Below are positions 18,854 through 28,717 of a stretch of DNA of 64,000 nt, piece after piece; the stretch's first letter is position 1, and each line of letters starts with the position of its first letter. The position numbers were made by a program, and so were the translations under genes. The notes beneath the pieces were generated by a model that was given only the letters and a program-made list of their open reading frames with translations, made no database searches and was not told the DNA's origin. The DNA is from Paracoccus sp. (in: a-proteobacteria) (GTDB lineage Bacteria; Pseudomonadota; Alphaproteobacteria; Rhodobacterales; Rhodobacteraceae), in contig NZ_JAUNTJ010000004.1 of the NCBI RefSeq assembly GCF_030538755.1, positions 62,001 through 126,000 of the forward strand, in the 5' to 3' direction.

Positions 18854-19693
18854 CTACAGGATCACCTGATGTTCGGCCTGCCCCTGCGCGACGCCGGGCG
18901 CCATGAAGGTCTGCCCGGCTGCGGGGCTGGCGGCACGGGCGGCGGCATCCATCCCTTGCAGCGCGGTGGTGCAAAACAGCGTATCGCCGCCAAAGGCAGG
19001 GCAAGAGGTATGCGGCGCATCAAACGCCGCCACCCGCACCCGCCCGCCGTCGGGCGCATAGGCCGCCACCCGCGCCGCGCCCCATTCGGCCAGCCACATC
19101 AAGCCCTGCGCATCCACCACCGCGCCATCCGGGTTCAGCCCCTCGGGGGACAGGTCCAGATAAAGCTCTGGCGTGCCGCTGGGCCAGCCTTGCGCATCCA
19201 GCCGCACCCGCATGACCCGGCTGGTCACGGTGTCGGTGAAATGCGCGGTTCGGCCATCGGGGCTGAAACAGATCGCGTTCGGGATGGTCAGGCCGGGATA
19301 GAGACAGCGCAATTCGCCACGATACCAGCGATAGATCGCCCCCGCCCCGGCCTGGGCATTCTTGCCCATGGTGCTGATCCAGAACCCGCCCTGCGGATCG
19401 GCGCGGCCATCGTTGGATCGGGTCACGGGATTGTCCCCCTCCAGATCGGTCAGCGGCGTGGCCGTTTCGCTGGTCAGATCAAACAGGAACAGGCTGCATT
19501 CATCCGCAACCAGCAGCACGTCACGGCTGACCCAGCCCGCCGCCGACACCATCCGGGCAAAGCGCCATTCGCGCGCAGCATCGTCGCGCGACAGCATCCG
19601 CTGGCCGGTGATGTCGAACCAGAACAACTGATCGCGCAGCGGATGCCACAGCGGGCCTTCGCCCAGTTCGCAGGGGCGCGGATCAAAGATCAT
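18854..19693 (-). CDS. SMP-30/gluconolactonase family protein, probable galactonolactonase
   Basis: A 279-aa six-bladed beta-propeller hydrolase of the SMP-30/LRE family. Metal-ligand motifs include the Glu of ELGEGPLWHPLRDQLFWFDI, SNDGRADPQGGFWISTMG, TIPNAICFSPDGRTAHFTDT and LNPDGAVVDAQGLMWLAEWG. It overlaps the SDR gene by 4 bases. In a galactose oxidation route the expected job is hydrolysis of the galactonolactone made by the dehydrogenase to galactonate, the DgoD substrate. Specificity is inferred from context. Confidence 0.9.
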   Translation of the reverse strand: MIFDPRPCELGEGPLWHPLRDQLFWFDITGQRMLSRDDAAREWRFARMVSAAGWVSRDVLLVADECSLFLFDLTSETATPLTDLEGDNPVTRSNDGRADPQGGFWISTMGKNAQAGAGAIYRWYRGELRCLYPGLTIPNAICFSPDGRTAHFTDTVTSRVMRVRLDAQGWPSGTPELYLDLSPEGLNPDGAVVDAQGLMWLAEWGAARVAAYAPDGGRVRVAAFDAPHTSCPAFGGDTLFCTTALQGMDAAARAASPAAGQTFMAPGVAQGQAEHQVIL

Positions 19694-20457
19694 CCCGTCA
19701 CCACCACGCCGCCATCAATGACCAGCGCCTGCCCCGTCATCGCCCTCGACGCCTGCGAGGCCAGAAACAGGCAGCCGCCGACGATATCCTGAGGTTCCAG
19801 CGAGTCTTTCAGGCATTGGCGGTCCAGATGCGCGGCCAGCCCTTCGGGCGTCACCCACATGTCCTTTTGCTTTTGCGTCAGCACCCAGCCCGGTGCCAGC
19901 GCATTGACACGGATGCGATCCGGCCCGAATTCCCGCGCCAGACTGCGGGTCAGCCCGTTGATGGCGGCATTCGACGCCGTGTAAAGCGGATAACCGGCGT
20001 TCCCCATCATATAGCTGATCGAGGAAAAGTTGATGATCGCCCCGCCGCCCGCCGCCTGCATCCCCGGCACCACGGCCTTGGCCGCAAAGACATAGGCCTT
20101 GAGGTTGATGGCGATGGACCAGTCGAAAAATGCCTCGTCCACATCGCTCAGGCTGTGCCGCTTGTCATTGGCAGCGTTGTTCACCAGCACCGTTATCGGG
20201 CCATGCGCCGCCGCCGCCGCGTCGAGCGTTGACTGCAAGGCCGCCATGTCGGTGATGTCGCAGCGCAGGAACAGCGGGCGGTTGCCGGTTGCCTGTTCCA
20301 TCGCATCGCAAAATTCCCCGGCATCGCTGCGCTGACAAAAGGCCACCTTAGCGCCCTGCCGCAAAAAGCCCTCGGTCAAGGCAGCGCCGATGCCCGATCC
20401 GCCGCCGGTGACAAAGACCGAAGCCCCGTTCAGGTCGGGAAAAACTGGCAGGTTCAT
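19690..20457 (-). CDS. SDR family sugar dehydrogenase, probable D-galactose 1-dehydrogenase
   Basis: NAD(P)-dependent short-chain dehydrogenase of 255 aa. Rossmann motif TGGGSGIG near residues 18-25, NNAAND, and INFSSISYMMG with the catalytic Ser. It resembles bacterial xylose/galactose dehydrogenases, including a C-terminal TPEGLAAHLDRQCLKDSLEP-like stretch recalling Caulobacter XylB. Tyr159 is present, but the residue four on, normally the catalytic Lys of YxxxK, is Asn163 (codon AAT at 19971-19969). The ATG at 20457 is chosen because AAAGGA lies 9 bases before it. It should supply the first step, galactose to galactonolactone, if active. Confidence 0.88.
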   Translation of the reverse strand: MNLPVFPDLNGASVFVTGGGSGIGAALTEGFLRQGAKVAFCQRSDAGEFCDAMEQATGNRPLFLRCDITDMAALQSTLDAAAAAHGPITVLVNNAANDKRHSLSDVDEAFFDWSIAINLKAYVFAAKAVVPGMQAAGGGAIINFSSISYMMGNAGYPLYTASNAAINGLTRSLAREFGPDRIRVNALAPGWVLTQKQKDMWVTPEGLAAHLDRQCLKDSLEPQDIVGGCLFLASQASRAMTGQALVIDGGVVVTG

Positions 20458-20577
20458 CAATGGCATTCCTTTCGGCTGCGGGGCGCGGCACGGACCCGCG
20501 CCACAAGGACGATCCTTCATCTTTTCAGGCACATGCGCAACAAAAACCGCTGTGACCGGGGCAGGATCAGGGGCGGA

Positions 20578-21129
20578 TCAGCCACCCTTGGGGCGGAACG
20601 CCCTGATCCGCGCCGGGTCGGTTTCGATCCGCGCCGCGCCGATCAGGTCAAGGCAATAGGGCACCGCCGCAAAGACCGCGTTCAGGCAGGTGGCGATGGC
20701 CGCGGGCTTGCCGGGCAGCAGGATCATCAGACTGCTGTCGCGGATGCCCGCCGTCTGGCGCGACAGGATCGCCGTCGGCACCTCGGCCAAGGATGCGCGG
20801 CGCATTTCCTCGCCAAAGCCGGGCAGTTCCTTTTCCATCACATCGGCCAGCGCCTCGGGGGTTTCGTCGCGCGGGGCCGGGCCGGTGCCGCCGGTGACAA
20901 GGATCAGGTCCGCCCCGCCCTCGACCAATGCGCGCAGGGTTTCGGCCACACCGTCGCGCCCGTCGGGGATGATGTGGCGCGCAATGTCGATCGGCGAGGA
21001 GATGACCCCGCGCAGCCATTCTTCGGCGCCGGGGCCGCCCTTGTCTTCGTATTCGCCGCGCGCGGCGCGGTCGGATACGGTAACGATGGCGATGCGGGCG
21101 GGGCGCGTGGCAGAGGCGGCATGTGTCAT
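20578..21129 (-). CDS. mog: Molybdopterin adenylyltransferase, MogA/MoaB family
   Basis: Adenylylates molybdopterin ahead of molybdate insertion. The product is 183 aa with IAIVTVSDRAARGEYEDKGG, the nucleotide site LVTGGTGPAPRDETPEAL and LLPGKPAAIATCLNAVF. The start at 21129 is chosen because family similarity begins RIAIVTVSD; an upstream extension has no support. It stands alone between the SDR gene and an OYE-family gene, both on the same strand. Confidence 0.92.
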   Translation of the reverse strand: MTHAASATRPARIAIVTVSDRAARGEYEDKGGPGAEEWLRGVISSPIDIARHIIPDGRDGVAETLRALVEGGADLILVTGGTGPAPRDETPEALADVMEKELPGFGEEMRRASLAEVPTAILSRQTAGIRDSSLMILLPGKPAAIATCLNAVFAAVPYCLDLIGAARIETDPARIRAFRPKGG

Positions 21130-21169
21130 GCCCGCATCCTGCCGCAACCGCCGCCCGATGAAAAGCCGC

Positions 21170-22273
21170 TTAACCGGCGAAGCGATAGCGGCGCAGCCAG
21201 TGTCCATAGGGATCGGGCAGCACATCCGCCGGACTGTCCAGCCCCAGCCGCGTGGCGGCCAGATAGGTCCAGTGCGGATCGGCCAGATGCGCCTTGCCGA
21301 TCAGCACCTGATCCAGCGCGCCATCGGCCACGCAAGCCTGCGCAAAGGACGGCTCGTCAAAGCCCCAGGCCGAGGACACCAGCAGCCCGCTTTCCTGACG
21401 GATACGCTTGGCATAGGGCGCAAGGAACCCCGGCGTGCCCCACGGAATTTGCCCGTCCGCCGTGGTAAAGCCCACGCTGACGCTGAGCAGGTCCAGCCCC
21501 TCGTCCCGGAACCGGGTGGCCAGCGCGACGGATTCGGCCATCTGCGCCTCGTCCCGGCCATCGAATTCCAGCACCCCCAGACGCGCGGTCAGCGGCAGGT
21601 TTTCGGGCCAGACCTTGCGGACCTCGCGCAGCGTTTCAATCAGAAAGCGGGCGCGGTTTTCGGGGCTGCCGCCGTATTCATCGCCGCGCTGGTTGCTTTT
21701 GTCATTGTAAAAGCTCTGCGCCAGATAGCCATGGGCGAAATGCAGCTCCAGCCAGCGGAACCCGGCATCGCGGGCGCGGGTGGCGGCGGCCACGAAATCG
21801 GCGCGGACGCGGGCGATGTCATCCTGCGTCATTTCGACCGGCACCTTGCCCAGATGGCCACCAAAGGCGATGGCCGAAGGCGCGATGGTCTGCCAGCCCT
21901 TGGGCGCGTCGTTGGGAATGTGATCGTCGCCATCCCACGGGCGGTTGGCACTGGCCTTGCGCCCGGCATGAGCGATCTGGATGCCCGGCACCGCGCCATG
22001 CGCCGCGATCAGCCGCGCGATCTCGGCCAGCTTTTCGGCCTGTTCATCGTTCCAGATGCCTAGGCAATTGGGCGAGATGCGCCCCTCGGGCGACACCGCC
22101 GTCGCCTCGACCACCACGACACCGGCCCCGCCCTGCCCCAGCGCGCCGTAATGCACCCGGTGCCAGTCACTCACCAGCCCGTCTTCGGCCATATACTGAC
22201 ACATCGGCGGCACGGCGATGCGATTGCGGGCGGTGACGTCCTTGATCGTCAGCGGCTGAAACAAGGCGGACAT
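21170..22273 (-). CDS. NADH:flavin oxidoreductase, old yellow enzyme family (YqjM-like)
   Basis: FMN-dependent ene-reductase of 367 aa. Residues 1-30 (NRIAVPPMCQYMAEDGLVSDWH) contain the Cys of the thermophilic-like OYE subclass. QIAHAGRKAS, the His pair in LELHFAHGYLAQSF, and RGDEYGGSPENRARFL follow, and GTPGFLAPYAKRIR and LIGKAHLADPHW close the barrel. AAAGGAATCCCC precedes the ATG. Likely role is reduction of activated C=C bonds or xenobiotics; the native substrate is unknown. Confidence 0.92.
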   Translation of the reverse strand: MSALFQPLTIKDVTARNRIAVPPMCQYMAEDGLVSDWHRVHYGALGQGGAGVVVVEATAVSPEGRISPNCLGIWNDEQAEKLAEIARLIAAHGAVPGIQIAHAGRKASANRPWDGDDHIPNDAPKGWQTIAPSAIAFGGHLGKVPVEMTQDDIARVRADFVAAATRARDAGFRWLELHFAHGYLAQSFYNDKSNQRGDEYGGSPENRARFLIETLREVRKVWPENLPLTARLGVLEFDGRDEAQMAESVALATRFRDEGLDLLSVSVGFTTADGQIPWGTPGFLAPYAKRIRQESGLLVSSAWGFDEPSFAQACVADGALDQVLIGKAHLADPHWTYLAATRLGLDSPADVLPDPYGHWLRRYRFAG

Positions 22274-22390
22274 GGGGATTCCTTTTGTGGCAAACAGGCG
22301 GCTTGGGGCCGCGCGCTGTCAGGTAAGACGTTTCAGCCAAGGTTCAAGCAGGGGGCCGCAGGAATACAGTTGCGCGGCCTATTGACCCGC

Positions 22391-22669
22391 CTATGTGGCC
22401 AGCAGAATCACCATCACCAGCCCCGCAACATACAGCAACGCGCATAAAAACTGATCGCGCCGGTATCCCGGCTGCATCATGGCAGCGGCCAGCATCGCCG
22501 GATCGGGCCATGATACATACAGCAACAGAAAATGCGTATAAGTTGCGGGTTTTCCCCGCGCTGCGCGATGTTGCTGAAAAAACGGGAAATGCCTGCGGCG
22601 GATCAGATGGCGGCACAGCGCCAACATGGCGACGTGGAACAGGATCAGGCCCAGAACCAGCGCAATCAT
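22391..22669 (-). CDS. Small hypothetical membrane protein
   Basis: A 92-aa product with a hydrophobic N-terminal segment (MIALVLGLILFHVAMLAL), a basic middle (RHLIRRRHFPFFQQHRAARGK) and a hydrophobic C-terminal segment (FLCALLYVAGLVMVILLAT). I do not recognise a family. The open frame continues upstream to 22723, but the argG terminator lies in that part, so the ATG at 22669 is preferred. It follows argG on the same strand, past the terminator. Coding status is probable, not certain. Confidence 0.5.
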   Translation of the reverse strand: MIALVLGLILFHVAMLALCRHLIRRRHFPFFQQHRAARGKPATYTHFLLLYVSWPDPAMLAAAMMQPGYRRDQFLCALLYVAGLVMVILLAT

Positions 22670-22684
22670 CGCACGCCCCAGAAT

Positions 22685-22713
22685 GGAAAACGCCCCGCCG
22701 GGATGGCGGGGCG
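22685..22713 (-). terminator. Rho-independent terminator of argG
   Basis: CGCCCCGCC (22691-22699) and GGCGGGGCG (22705-22713) form a perfect 9-bp GC stem with a 5-base loop. Read on the minus strand it is followed directly by TTTTCC. It begins 7 bases past the argG stop. Confidence 0.85.
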
Positions 22714-22719
22714 CCGCGA

Positions 22720-23946
22720 TCACTTCACCCGCGCGTTGCGGTTCGCCACCAGTTTCAGGCGCAGGGCGTTCAGGCGGATAAAGCCTGCCGCGTCTTTCTG
22801 GTCATAGGCGCCGGCGTCGTCCTCGAAGGTCACATGGGCTTCGCTGTAAAGCGAATGATCCGACCAGCGGCCTACGCAATTCACGCTGCCTTTATAGAGT
22901 TTCAGCCGCACGGTGCCGGTCACATGCTCCTGCGATTTGTCGATCAGGGCTTGCAGCATCTCGCGTTCGGGGCTGAACCAGAAGCCGTTATAGATCAGTT
23001 CGGCATAGCGCGGCATGATGCTGTCTTTCAGGTGGCCCGCGCCGCTGTCCAGCGTGATCTGTTCGATGCCGCGATGCGCCTCCAGCAGGATGGTGCCGCC
23101 GGGGGTTTCATAGATGCCGCGCGACTTCATGCCGACAAAGCGGTTTTCGACGAAATCCAGACGGCCGATGCCGTGACGCCCGCCATATTCGTTCAACTGC
23201 GTCAGGATCGTGGCCGGCGACATGGCCTGCCCGTTGATCGCCACCGCATCGCCGCGTTCAAACGTCACCTCGATATATTCGGGCTGATCGGGCGCATCCT
23301 CGGGGTTGACCGTGCGCTGATAGACGTAATCGGGGGCCTGCTCGGCGGGGTTTTCCAGCGCCTTGCCCTCGGACGAGGTGTGCAGCAGGTTCGCGTCCAC
23401 GCTGAACGGGGCCTCGCCGCGCTTGTCCTTGGCGATGGGGATCTGGTTCTGTTCGGCAAACTCGATCAGCTTGGTGCGCGAGGTCAGATCCCATTCGCGC
23501 CAGGGCGCAATGACGCGGATCGCCGGGTCCAGCGCATAGCAGGACAGTTCGAACCGCACCTGATCGTTGCCCTTGCCGGTCGCACCATGGGCCACGGCAT
23601 CGGCACCGTGTTCATGGGCAATTTCCACCAGCCGCTTGGAAATCAGCGGCCGCGCGATCGAGGTGCCCAGCAGATACAGCCCCTCATAGACCGCATTGGC
23701 GCGGAACATCGGGAAGACAAAATCGCGCACGAATTCCTCGCGCAGATCGTCGATATGGATGTTTTCCGGGCGGATGCCCAGCAGTTCCGCCTTGGCGCGC
23801 GCAGGTTCCAGTTCTTCGCCCTGCCCCAGATCGGCGGTAAAGGTAATCACCTCGCAGCCGTATTCGGTTTGCAGCCATTTCAGGATGATCGAGGTATCAA
23901 GCCCCCCCGAATAGGCCAGAACGACTTTTTTCGGCGCGTCAGTCAT
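22720..23946 (-). CDS. argG: Argininosuccinate synthase
   Basis: Joins citrulline and aspartate with ATP in arginine synthesis. 408 aa, the normal length. P-loop-like [16 protein letters not shown] near the N-terminus, then [32 protein letters not shown], and [20 protein letters not shown]. The open frame extends far upstream, but the protein family starts [15 protein letters not shown] at the ATG at 23946. Divergent from a membrane-protein gene, with a 105-base gap between the two; terminated by a strong hairpin. Confidence 0.98.
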   Translation of the reverse strand: MTDAPKKVVLAYSGGLDTSIILKWLQTEYGCEVITFTADLGQGEELEPARAKAELLGIRPENIHIDDLREEFVRDFVFPMFRANAVYEGLYLLGTSIARPLISKRLVEIAHEHGADAVAHGATGKGNDQVRFELSCYALDPAIRVIAPWREWDLTSRTKLIEFAEQNQIPIAKDKRGEAPFSVDANLLHTSSEGKALENPAEQAPDYVYQRTVNPEDAPDQPEYIEVTFERGDAVAINGQAMSPATILTQLNEYGGRHGIGRLDFVENRFVGMKSRGIYETPGGTILLEAHRGIEQITLDSGAGHLKDSIMPRYAELIYNGFWFSPEREMLQALIDKSQEHVTGTVRLKLYKGSVNCVGRWSDHSLYSEAHVTFEDDAGAYDQKDAAGFIRLNALRLKLVANRNARVK

Positions 23947-24051
23947 GCGGTTAACCCCTTGTCGAATTTTCGACGGGATAGGACGGAACGGCGATTGCCA
24001 CAAGTGGGGCGGGGCAATATCAAGCGTTAAACAGCACCTTGGTGGACCTGT

Positions 24052-24810
24052 ATGAAGGCACTGCACATCCTGCTGCATTCGTGGCGGCAAGTGACCGGCA
24101 ATCTTGAGCAAGCCCTGCGCATTTCCGCGCTGCCGATCCTGGCGCAGATTTTGCTGATCCTGGCGGCATTGATTATTGGCGGAATGCCACAGGCAGGGGG
24201 ATTCGGCACCTTTCTGGCTCTGGCGCTGATCTGGTTGGTGGCGACGGCGGTCATGGCGGTGAACTGGCACCGCTATGTGCTGCTGAACGAACCGCAAAGC
24301 GCCATCCCGGCGCTGCGGGGGCAACCGCTGTCCGGCTATATCCTGACCATGCTGAAAATCGCCATCCTGATGCTGCCGGCCATGTTTGCAGGGGCGATGG
24401 TCCTGGCCATGGTTATGGGCCTTGCGTGGCGTCCAGATGATGACCCGCAACTGATGCGGGTTTTGATGAGAATCTTTGGCCTGGTCGTGGCGCTGCTGTT
24501 CATGCGGCTGTCGGTCGCGCTGCCGGGTGCGGCGGTGGGGGCCGCTGCGCCGCTGAAAACCGCATGGGCCGCGACGCGCGGCACCACCGGCACCTTGCTG
24601 GTGCTGACGCTTGTTCTGTATGGCCTGCAATGGGTTGCCGAATGGGTCTTTAACACGCTGGCCTATATGGTTCTTGCTGGCGCCATGCCGGGTGCCGCGA
24701 TCTTGCTGACCGTGCTGGCCGTGGCGGGGGCGTGGCTGTTCACCTTTCTGTCGCTGTCGGTCATCACCACGCTTTACGGCCACTATGTCGAGGGGCGCGA
24801 TCTGCGCTGA
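24052..24810 (+). CDS. Conserved hypothetical multi-spanning membrane protein
   Basis: A 252-aa integral membrane protein with about six hydrophobic segments, at roughly residues 25-45, 52-71, 100-122, 139-158, 181-200 and 215-240. The N-terminus [25 protein letters not shown] and the layout recall uncharacterised alphaproteobacterial proteins related to the GlpM/DUF-type membrane domains, but I cannot name a family. Next to ilvA, 38 bases ahead on the same strand; a shared transcript is possible. No function is proposed. Confidence 0.75.
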   Translation: MKALHILLHSWRQVTGNLEQALRISALPILAQILLILAALIIGGMPQAGGFGTFLALALIWLVATAVMAVNWHRYVLLNEPQSAIPALRGQPLSGYILTMLKIAILMLPAMFAGAMVLAMVMGLAWRPDDDPQLMRVLMRIFGLVVALLFMRLSVALPGAAVGAAAPLKTAWAATRGTTGTLLVLTLVLYGLQWVAEWVFNTLAYMVLAGAMPGAAILLTVLAVAGAWLFTFLSLSVITTLYGHYVEGRDLR

Positions 24811-24848
24811 CCCTTGCCAAAGCGGCGCTTTCGCGGCATGGGCGGGGC

Positions 24849-26096
24849 ATGGAACCCTTTGCCCCCTCTGTCCGTCAGGCCGCCGTTGCCATCCGGTCGC
24901 TGTTCGACGCCACGCCGCTGCAACGCAATGACTTTCTGTCGGCCCGCTATGGTGCCGACATCTGGCTGAAGCGCGAGGATCTGACCCCGGTGCGCAGCTA
25001 TAAGCTGCGCGGGGCCTTTAACGCGATGCGCAAGCATATGAGGGGGCGCAGCGGCGCGGATGCGCATTTCGTCTGCGCCAGCGCGGGCAATCATGCGCAG
25101 GGCGTGGCCTTTGCCTGCCGCCATTTTGGCGCGCGCGGCACCATCTTCATGCCGGTGACGACGCCCCGGCAAAAGATCGACAAGACCCGCGTCTTTGGCG
25201 GCGATTGCGTGGAAATCGTGCTGACCGGCGATTACTTCGACCAGACGCTGGCCGCCGCGCAGGAGTTTTGCGCCCAGCAGGGCGCGCAGTTCCTGCCGCC
25301 CTTCGATTCCCCCGATGTGATCGAGGGGCAGGCCACCGTCGCGATGGAGATGCTGGATCAGCTGGGCCGCGCCCCCGATCTGGTGGTGCTGCCGGTCGGC
25401 GGCGGCGGGCTGTCGTCGGGGGTGTCGAAATATCTGCGTGAACAGGCCCCGGAAACCCGGCTGGCCTTTGCTGAACCTTTGGGCGGGGCCAGTCTGCAAG
25501 GCGCACTGGAAACCGGCCAGCCTGTCACCCTGCCCGCCGTGGATGGCTTTGTCGATGGCGCGGCGGTGGCCCGCATCGGCGCGCTGCCCTTTGCCGAATT
25601 GCGGCGCTTTGCCCCCTCGGACGTGCATCTGGCGCCGGAAAACCGCATCTGCATCACCATGCTGGAAATGCTGAACACCGAAGGCGTGGTGCTGGAACCT
25701 GCGGGCGCGCTGGCCATCGACGTGTTGCAGGATCTGGACGATATTCAGGGCAAGACCGTCGTCTGCGTCTGCTCCGGCGGCAATTTCGATTTCGAGCGTC
25801 TGCCCGATGTCAAGGAACGCGCGCAGCGGTTCGCCGGGCTGAAACGCTATTTCGTGCTGCGCCTGCCCCAGCGGCCCGGCGCGCTGCGTGATTTTCTGCA
25901 ATTGCTGGGGCCGGATGACGATATTTCGCGGTTCGAATATCTGAAGAAATCCGCCCGCAACTTTGGGTCGATCCTGCTGGGTGTCGAAAGCACCGCGCCG
26001 GAAAACCTGACCGCGCTGACCGAACGGCTGAGTGCCGCCGGATTCGCCTTCCGCGACATCACGCTGGATGACATCCTGTCGGAACTGCTGGTCTGA
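24849..26096 (+). CDS. ilvA: Threonine ammonia-lyase (short form with ACT-like domain)
   Basis: PLP enzyme converting threonine to 2-oxobutanoate, the entry to isoleucine synthesis. 415 aa. The PLP lysine lies in [25 protein letters not shown] and [14 protein letters not shown] bind the cofactor. The last ~90 residues ([22 protein letters not shown]) form a single ACT-like regulatory domain, shorter than the E. coli two-domain form. ATG at 24849 is chosen where the family begins; the open frame runs further upstream without similarity. Confidence 0.93.
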   Translation: MEPFAPSVRQAAVAIRSLFDATPLQRNDFLSARYGADIWLKREDLTPVRSYKLRGAFNAMRKHMRGRSGADAHFVCASAGNHAQGVAFACRHFGARGTIFMPVTTPRQKIDKTRVFGGDCVEIVLTGDYFDQTLAAAQEFCAQQGAQFLPPFDSPDVIEGQATVAMEMLDQLGRAPDLVVLPVGGGGLSSGVSKYLREQAPETRLAFAEPLGGASLQGALETGQPVTLPAVDGFVDGAAVARIGALPFAELRRFAPSDVHLAPENRICITMLEMLNTEGVVLEPAGALAIDVLQDLDDIQGKTVVCVCSGGNFDFERLPDVKERAQRFAGLKRYFVLRLPQRPGALRDFLQLLGPDDDISRFEYLKKSARNFGSILLGVESTAPENLTALTERLSAAGFAFRDITLDDILSELLV

Positions 26097-26107
26097 CCGG
26101 ACGGGGC

Positions 26108-27976
26108 CTAGCCCATCCGCCGCACCGCAGCCATGCCCAAGGCCCGCGCGCGTTTGCGCGGGTCGGTGTCGAACAGCGCGGCAAGCTGTTCGGTCATCGC
26201 GCCGCCAAGCTGTTCTACATCGGTGATCGTCACCGCGCGGTCATAGTATCGCGTCACGTCATGGCCGATGCCGATGGCCAGCAGCTCGACCTGTTTGCGC
26301 CGTTCGACCATGGCGATCACATCGCGCAGGTGCTTTTCCAGATAGTTCGCCGGGTTCACCGACAGGGTGCTGTCATCCACCGGCGCGCCGTCGGAAATCA
26401 CCATCAGGATCTTGCGCGCCTCGGTCCGCTTCACCATCCGCCGATGCGCCCATTCCAGCGCCTCGCCGTCGATGTTTTCTTTCAGCAGACCTTCCTTCAT
26501 CATCAGCCCAAGGTTCGGGCGCACGCGCCGCCACGGCGCATCGGCCCCCTTATAGATGATGTGGCGCAGGTCGTTCAGGCGGCCCGGCCCGGCGGGGCGG
26601 TTCTGTTTCAGCCATTGTTCGCGCGATTGCCCGCCCTTCCACGCGCGGGTGGTAAAGCCAAGGATTTCCACCTTGACGCTGCACCGTTCCAGCGTGCGGG
26701 CCAGCACATCGGCGCAGATCGCCGCGATGCTGATCGGCCGCCCGCGCATGGAACCGGAATTGTCGATCAGCAGCGTCACCACCGTATCGCGGAACTCGGT
26801 ATCCTTTTCGACCTTGAACGACAGCGGAGTCGTCGGGTTCGCCACCACCCGCGCCAGACGGCCCGCGTCCAGCACGCCTTCCTCTTTGTCGAATTCCCAA
26901 CTGCGGTTCTGCTGCGCCTGCAAGCGGCGCTGCAATTTGTTGGCCAGCCGCGATACTGCCCCGCGCAGCGGTTCAAGCTGTTTGTCCAGATAGGCGCGCA
27001 GCCGTTCCAACTCGGCCGGTTCAGCCAGATCCTCGGCCCGGATTTCCTCGTCATAGGTCTGGGCAAAGACCTTGTATTCGGCGCTTGCCTCGCTGACGGG
27101 CGGGGGCAGGTCGGGCGGCATGTCGGCATCGGGCATCTCTGCCTCGTCCGCCATTTCCTCGTCCGACTGATCGTCAAGGCTGACCTGCGCCTGCCGTTCG
27201 TCCTGCTGGCGTTCCTGACTGCGTTCGGGCGATGCCTCGGCATCCTCGCCGTCGTCGGGTTCGGCGGATTGTTCTTCGCCGGTGCGGTCCTGTTGTTCGG
27301 CTTCGTCCTCGGCCTCGTCCTCGGGCTGGTCGGGGTCTTCGCCCAACTGGTCGCCATAGCCCAGATCGCTGATGACCTGTCGCGCCAGCCGGGCAAAAGC
27401 CGCCTGATCGGCCAGTGCGGCAGACAGATCGCCCAGCGTCCCCGCCGCCTGCTGTTCGACGAAGGGCCGCCACAGATCGGCGATATGCTGCGCGCCGGGC
27501 GGCAGATCGCGGCCCGTCGCCGCCTGCCGCAAAATCAGCCCCGCCGCCACCGACAGGGGCGCATCGGATGCCGCCTTGATCTGCGCCCAGCCCTTTTTAT
27601 CGGCCTCGGCCCCGATTTTCGCGTCGATATTCGACAAGGCGCCGGGCATGTCGCGCGCGCCCAATGCCTCGCACCGGGCGGTTTCCATCGCCTCATACAA
27701 TTCACGCGCCATCGGCCCGGCGGGGGCATAGCGGGCATGGGTGGGCGCATCATGGTGGCGCAGTTTCATCGCCAGAGCATCCGCCGTGCCCCGCGCCAGC
27801 AGGATTTCATCCCGCGTCATCCGCCGGCTGACCTGAGGCAAGCGCATCGTATCGCCCGACACGCCAGCCGGGTCGGCGGTGAAGGTGACATTCAGTTCGT
27901 GATCCTCGGCCAAGGCACGGGTGGCCTCGGTCAGGGCTTTCTTGAACGGATCGGCGGGGTTGTCGGATTTGTTCAT
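26108..27976 (-). CDS. cobT: Cobaltochelatase subunit CobT
   Basis: Subunit of the aerobic CobNST cobaltochelatase, which inserts cobalt into hydrogenobyrinate diamide during vitamin B12 synthesis. 622 aa: an N-terminal CobT domain, a very acidic linker (about residues 215-300, rich in Asp/Glu/Gln) and a C-terminal VWA domain with MIDAS motif [13 protein letters not shown]. The ATG at 27976 with AAAAAGG upstream is preferred over a TTG five codons earlier. cobS lies upstream, separated by one hypothetical gene. Confidence 0.95.
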   Translation of the reverse strand: MNKSDNPADPFKKALTEATRALAEDHELNVTFTADPAGVSGDTMRLPQVSRRMTRDEILLARGTADALAMKLRHHDAPTHARYAPAGPMARELYEAMETARCEALGARDMPGALSNIDAKIGAEADKKGWAQIKAASDAPLSVAAGLILRQAATGRDLPPGAQHIADLWRPFVEQQAAGTLGDLSAALADQAAFARLARQVISDLGYGDQLGEDPDQPEDEAEDEAEQQDRTGEEQSAEPDDGEDAEASPERSQERQQDERQAQVSLDDQSDEEMADEAEMPDADMPPDLPPPVSEASAEYKVFAQTYDEEIRAEDLAEPAELERLRAYLDKQLEPLRGAVSRLANKLQRRLQAQQNRSWEFDKEEGVLDAGRLARVVANPTTPLSFKVEKDTEFRDTVVTLLIDNSGSMRGRPISIAAICADVLARTLERCSVKVEILGFTTRAWKGGQSREQWLKQNRPAGPGRLNDLRHIIYKGADAPWRRVRPNLGLMMKEGLLKENIDGEALEWAHRRMVKRTEARKILMVISDGAPVDDSTLSVNPANYLEKHLRDVIAMVERRKQVELLAIGIGHDVTRYYDRAVTITDVEQLGGAMTEQLAALFDTDPRKRARALGMAAVRRMG

Positions 27977-28078
27977 AGCGCCTTTTTCCAATACAAACTT
28001 GCCGCTGTCGAGCCAGAGTTGCGGTTGTCATCTGGATGGCCGCAGCCAAATGCCGTTCTGCGCCACAAAAGACCGGGC

Positions 28079-28717
28079 CTAATGCCGGGCGGGGTCACAT
28101 TTCGCGGTCAGGCTGTCGCGGCGGGCAGGCCAGTCGGCCACGGGCACAGGCTGACGATCCTTGCCATTCGCATGACCCGAGGCCGGCTGATACGCCTCGG
28201 GGTCCAGATTGTCCCACGTCAGCGTCCAATCGCCGGTCAAAAGATTCCAGTCACAGGCCAGAACACCTGCCATCACCCGATCCCGCGATGAATATGTCCA
28301 GCCTGCGAGCAGAAGATCCCCATTGCGCACAGCAAGGGTCAGCGCAGATTCCCACACATGACGACCGACAGCCGTTTGCAGCTCGTGCAGGATCAGGCTG
28401 CCATTCCCGGCCAATTCCAGTTCGGGTATCTGCCCCGCCATCACACCTGCATAGGCCAGCCCCGGAACATGCAGGATCAATTCGCCCTCGCGATGATCGG
28501 GTGCGCCCGCGAACAGGTAGAAATCGACATCAACCGGGTCTTGTTCCGAGCGAACCAGCAATGCGCGCTCGGAACCGATGTAATCCGGCGCAAGATCGGC
28601 CTGCACCGCCGACAGCACCCGCGACAGGGCATCAGGCACAGGATCAGCGGCTGCCTGCGCCAAGGTGGTTGCGGGCATGGCTGTCAGCATGGCCGCAGTG
28701 AACACGGCCGCCTGCAT
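28079..28717 (-). CDS. Hypothetical secreted protein between cobS and cobT
   Basis: A 212-aa protein with a probable signal peptide ([20 protein letters not shown]). The mature part is beta-rich, with FYLFAGAPDHREGELILHVPG, GNGSLILHELQTAVGRHVWE and LTGDWTLTWDNLDPEAYQPA. It has two cysteines, one in the ACDWN stretch and one near the C-terminus. I do not recognise a family. The ATG overlaps the cobS stop by one base (TGATG), so it is probably translated from the cobS transcript. Export to the periplasm is at odds with a direct part in a cytoplasmic chelatase. Confidence 0.75.
   Translation of the reverse strand: MQAAVFTAAMLTAMPATTLAQAAADPVPDALSRVLSAVQADLAPDYIGSERALLVRSEQDPVDVDFYLFAGAPDHREGELILHVPGLAYAGVMAGQIPELELAGNGSLILHELQTAVGRHVWESALTLAVRNGDLLLAGWTYSSRDRVMAGVLACDWNLLTGDWTLTWDNLDPEAYQPASGHANGKDRQPVPVADWPARRDSLTAKCDPARH

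Noticed and set aside
23947-24783. Upstream extension of argG
   Set aside because: The extension is antisense to the membrane-protein gene and adds His/Gln/Arg-rich sequence; ArgG proteins start at [15 protein letters not shown].
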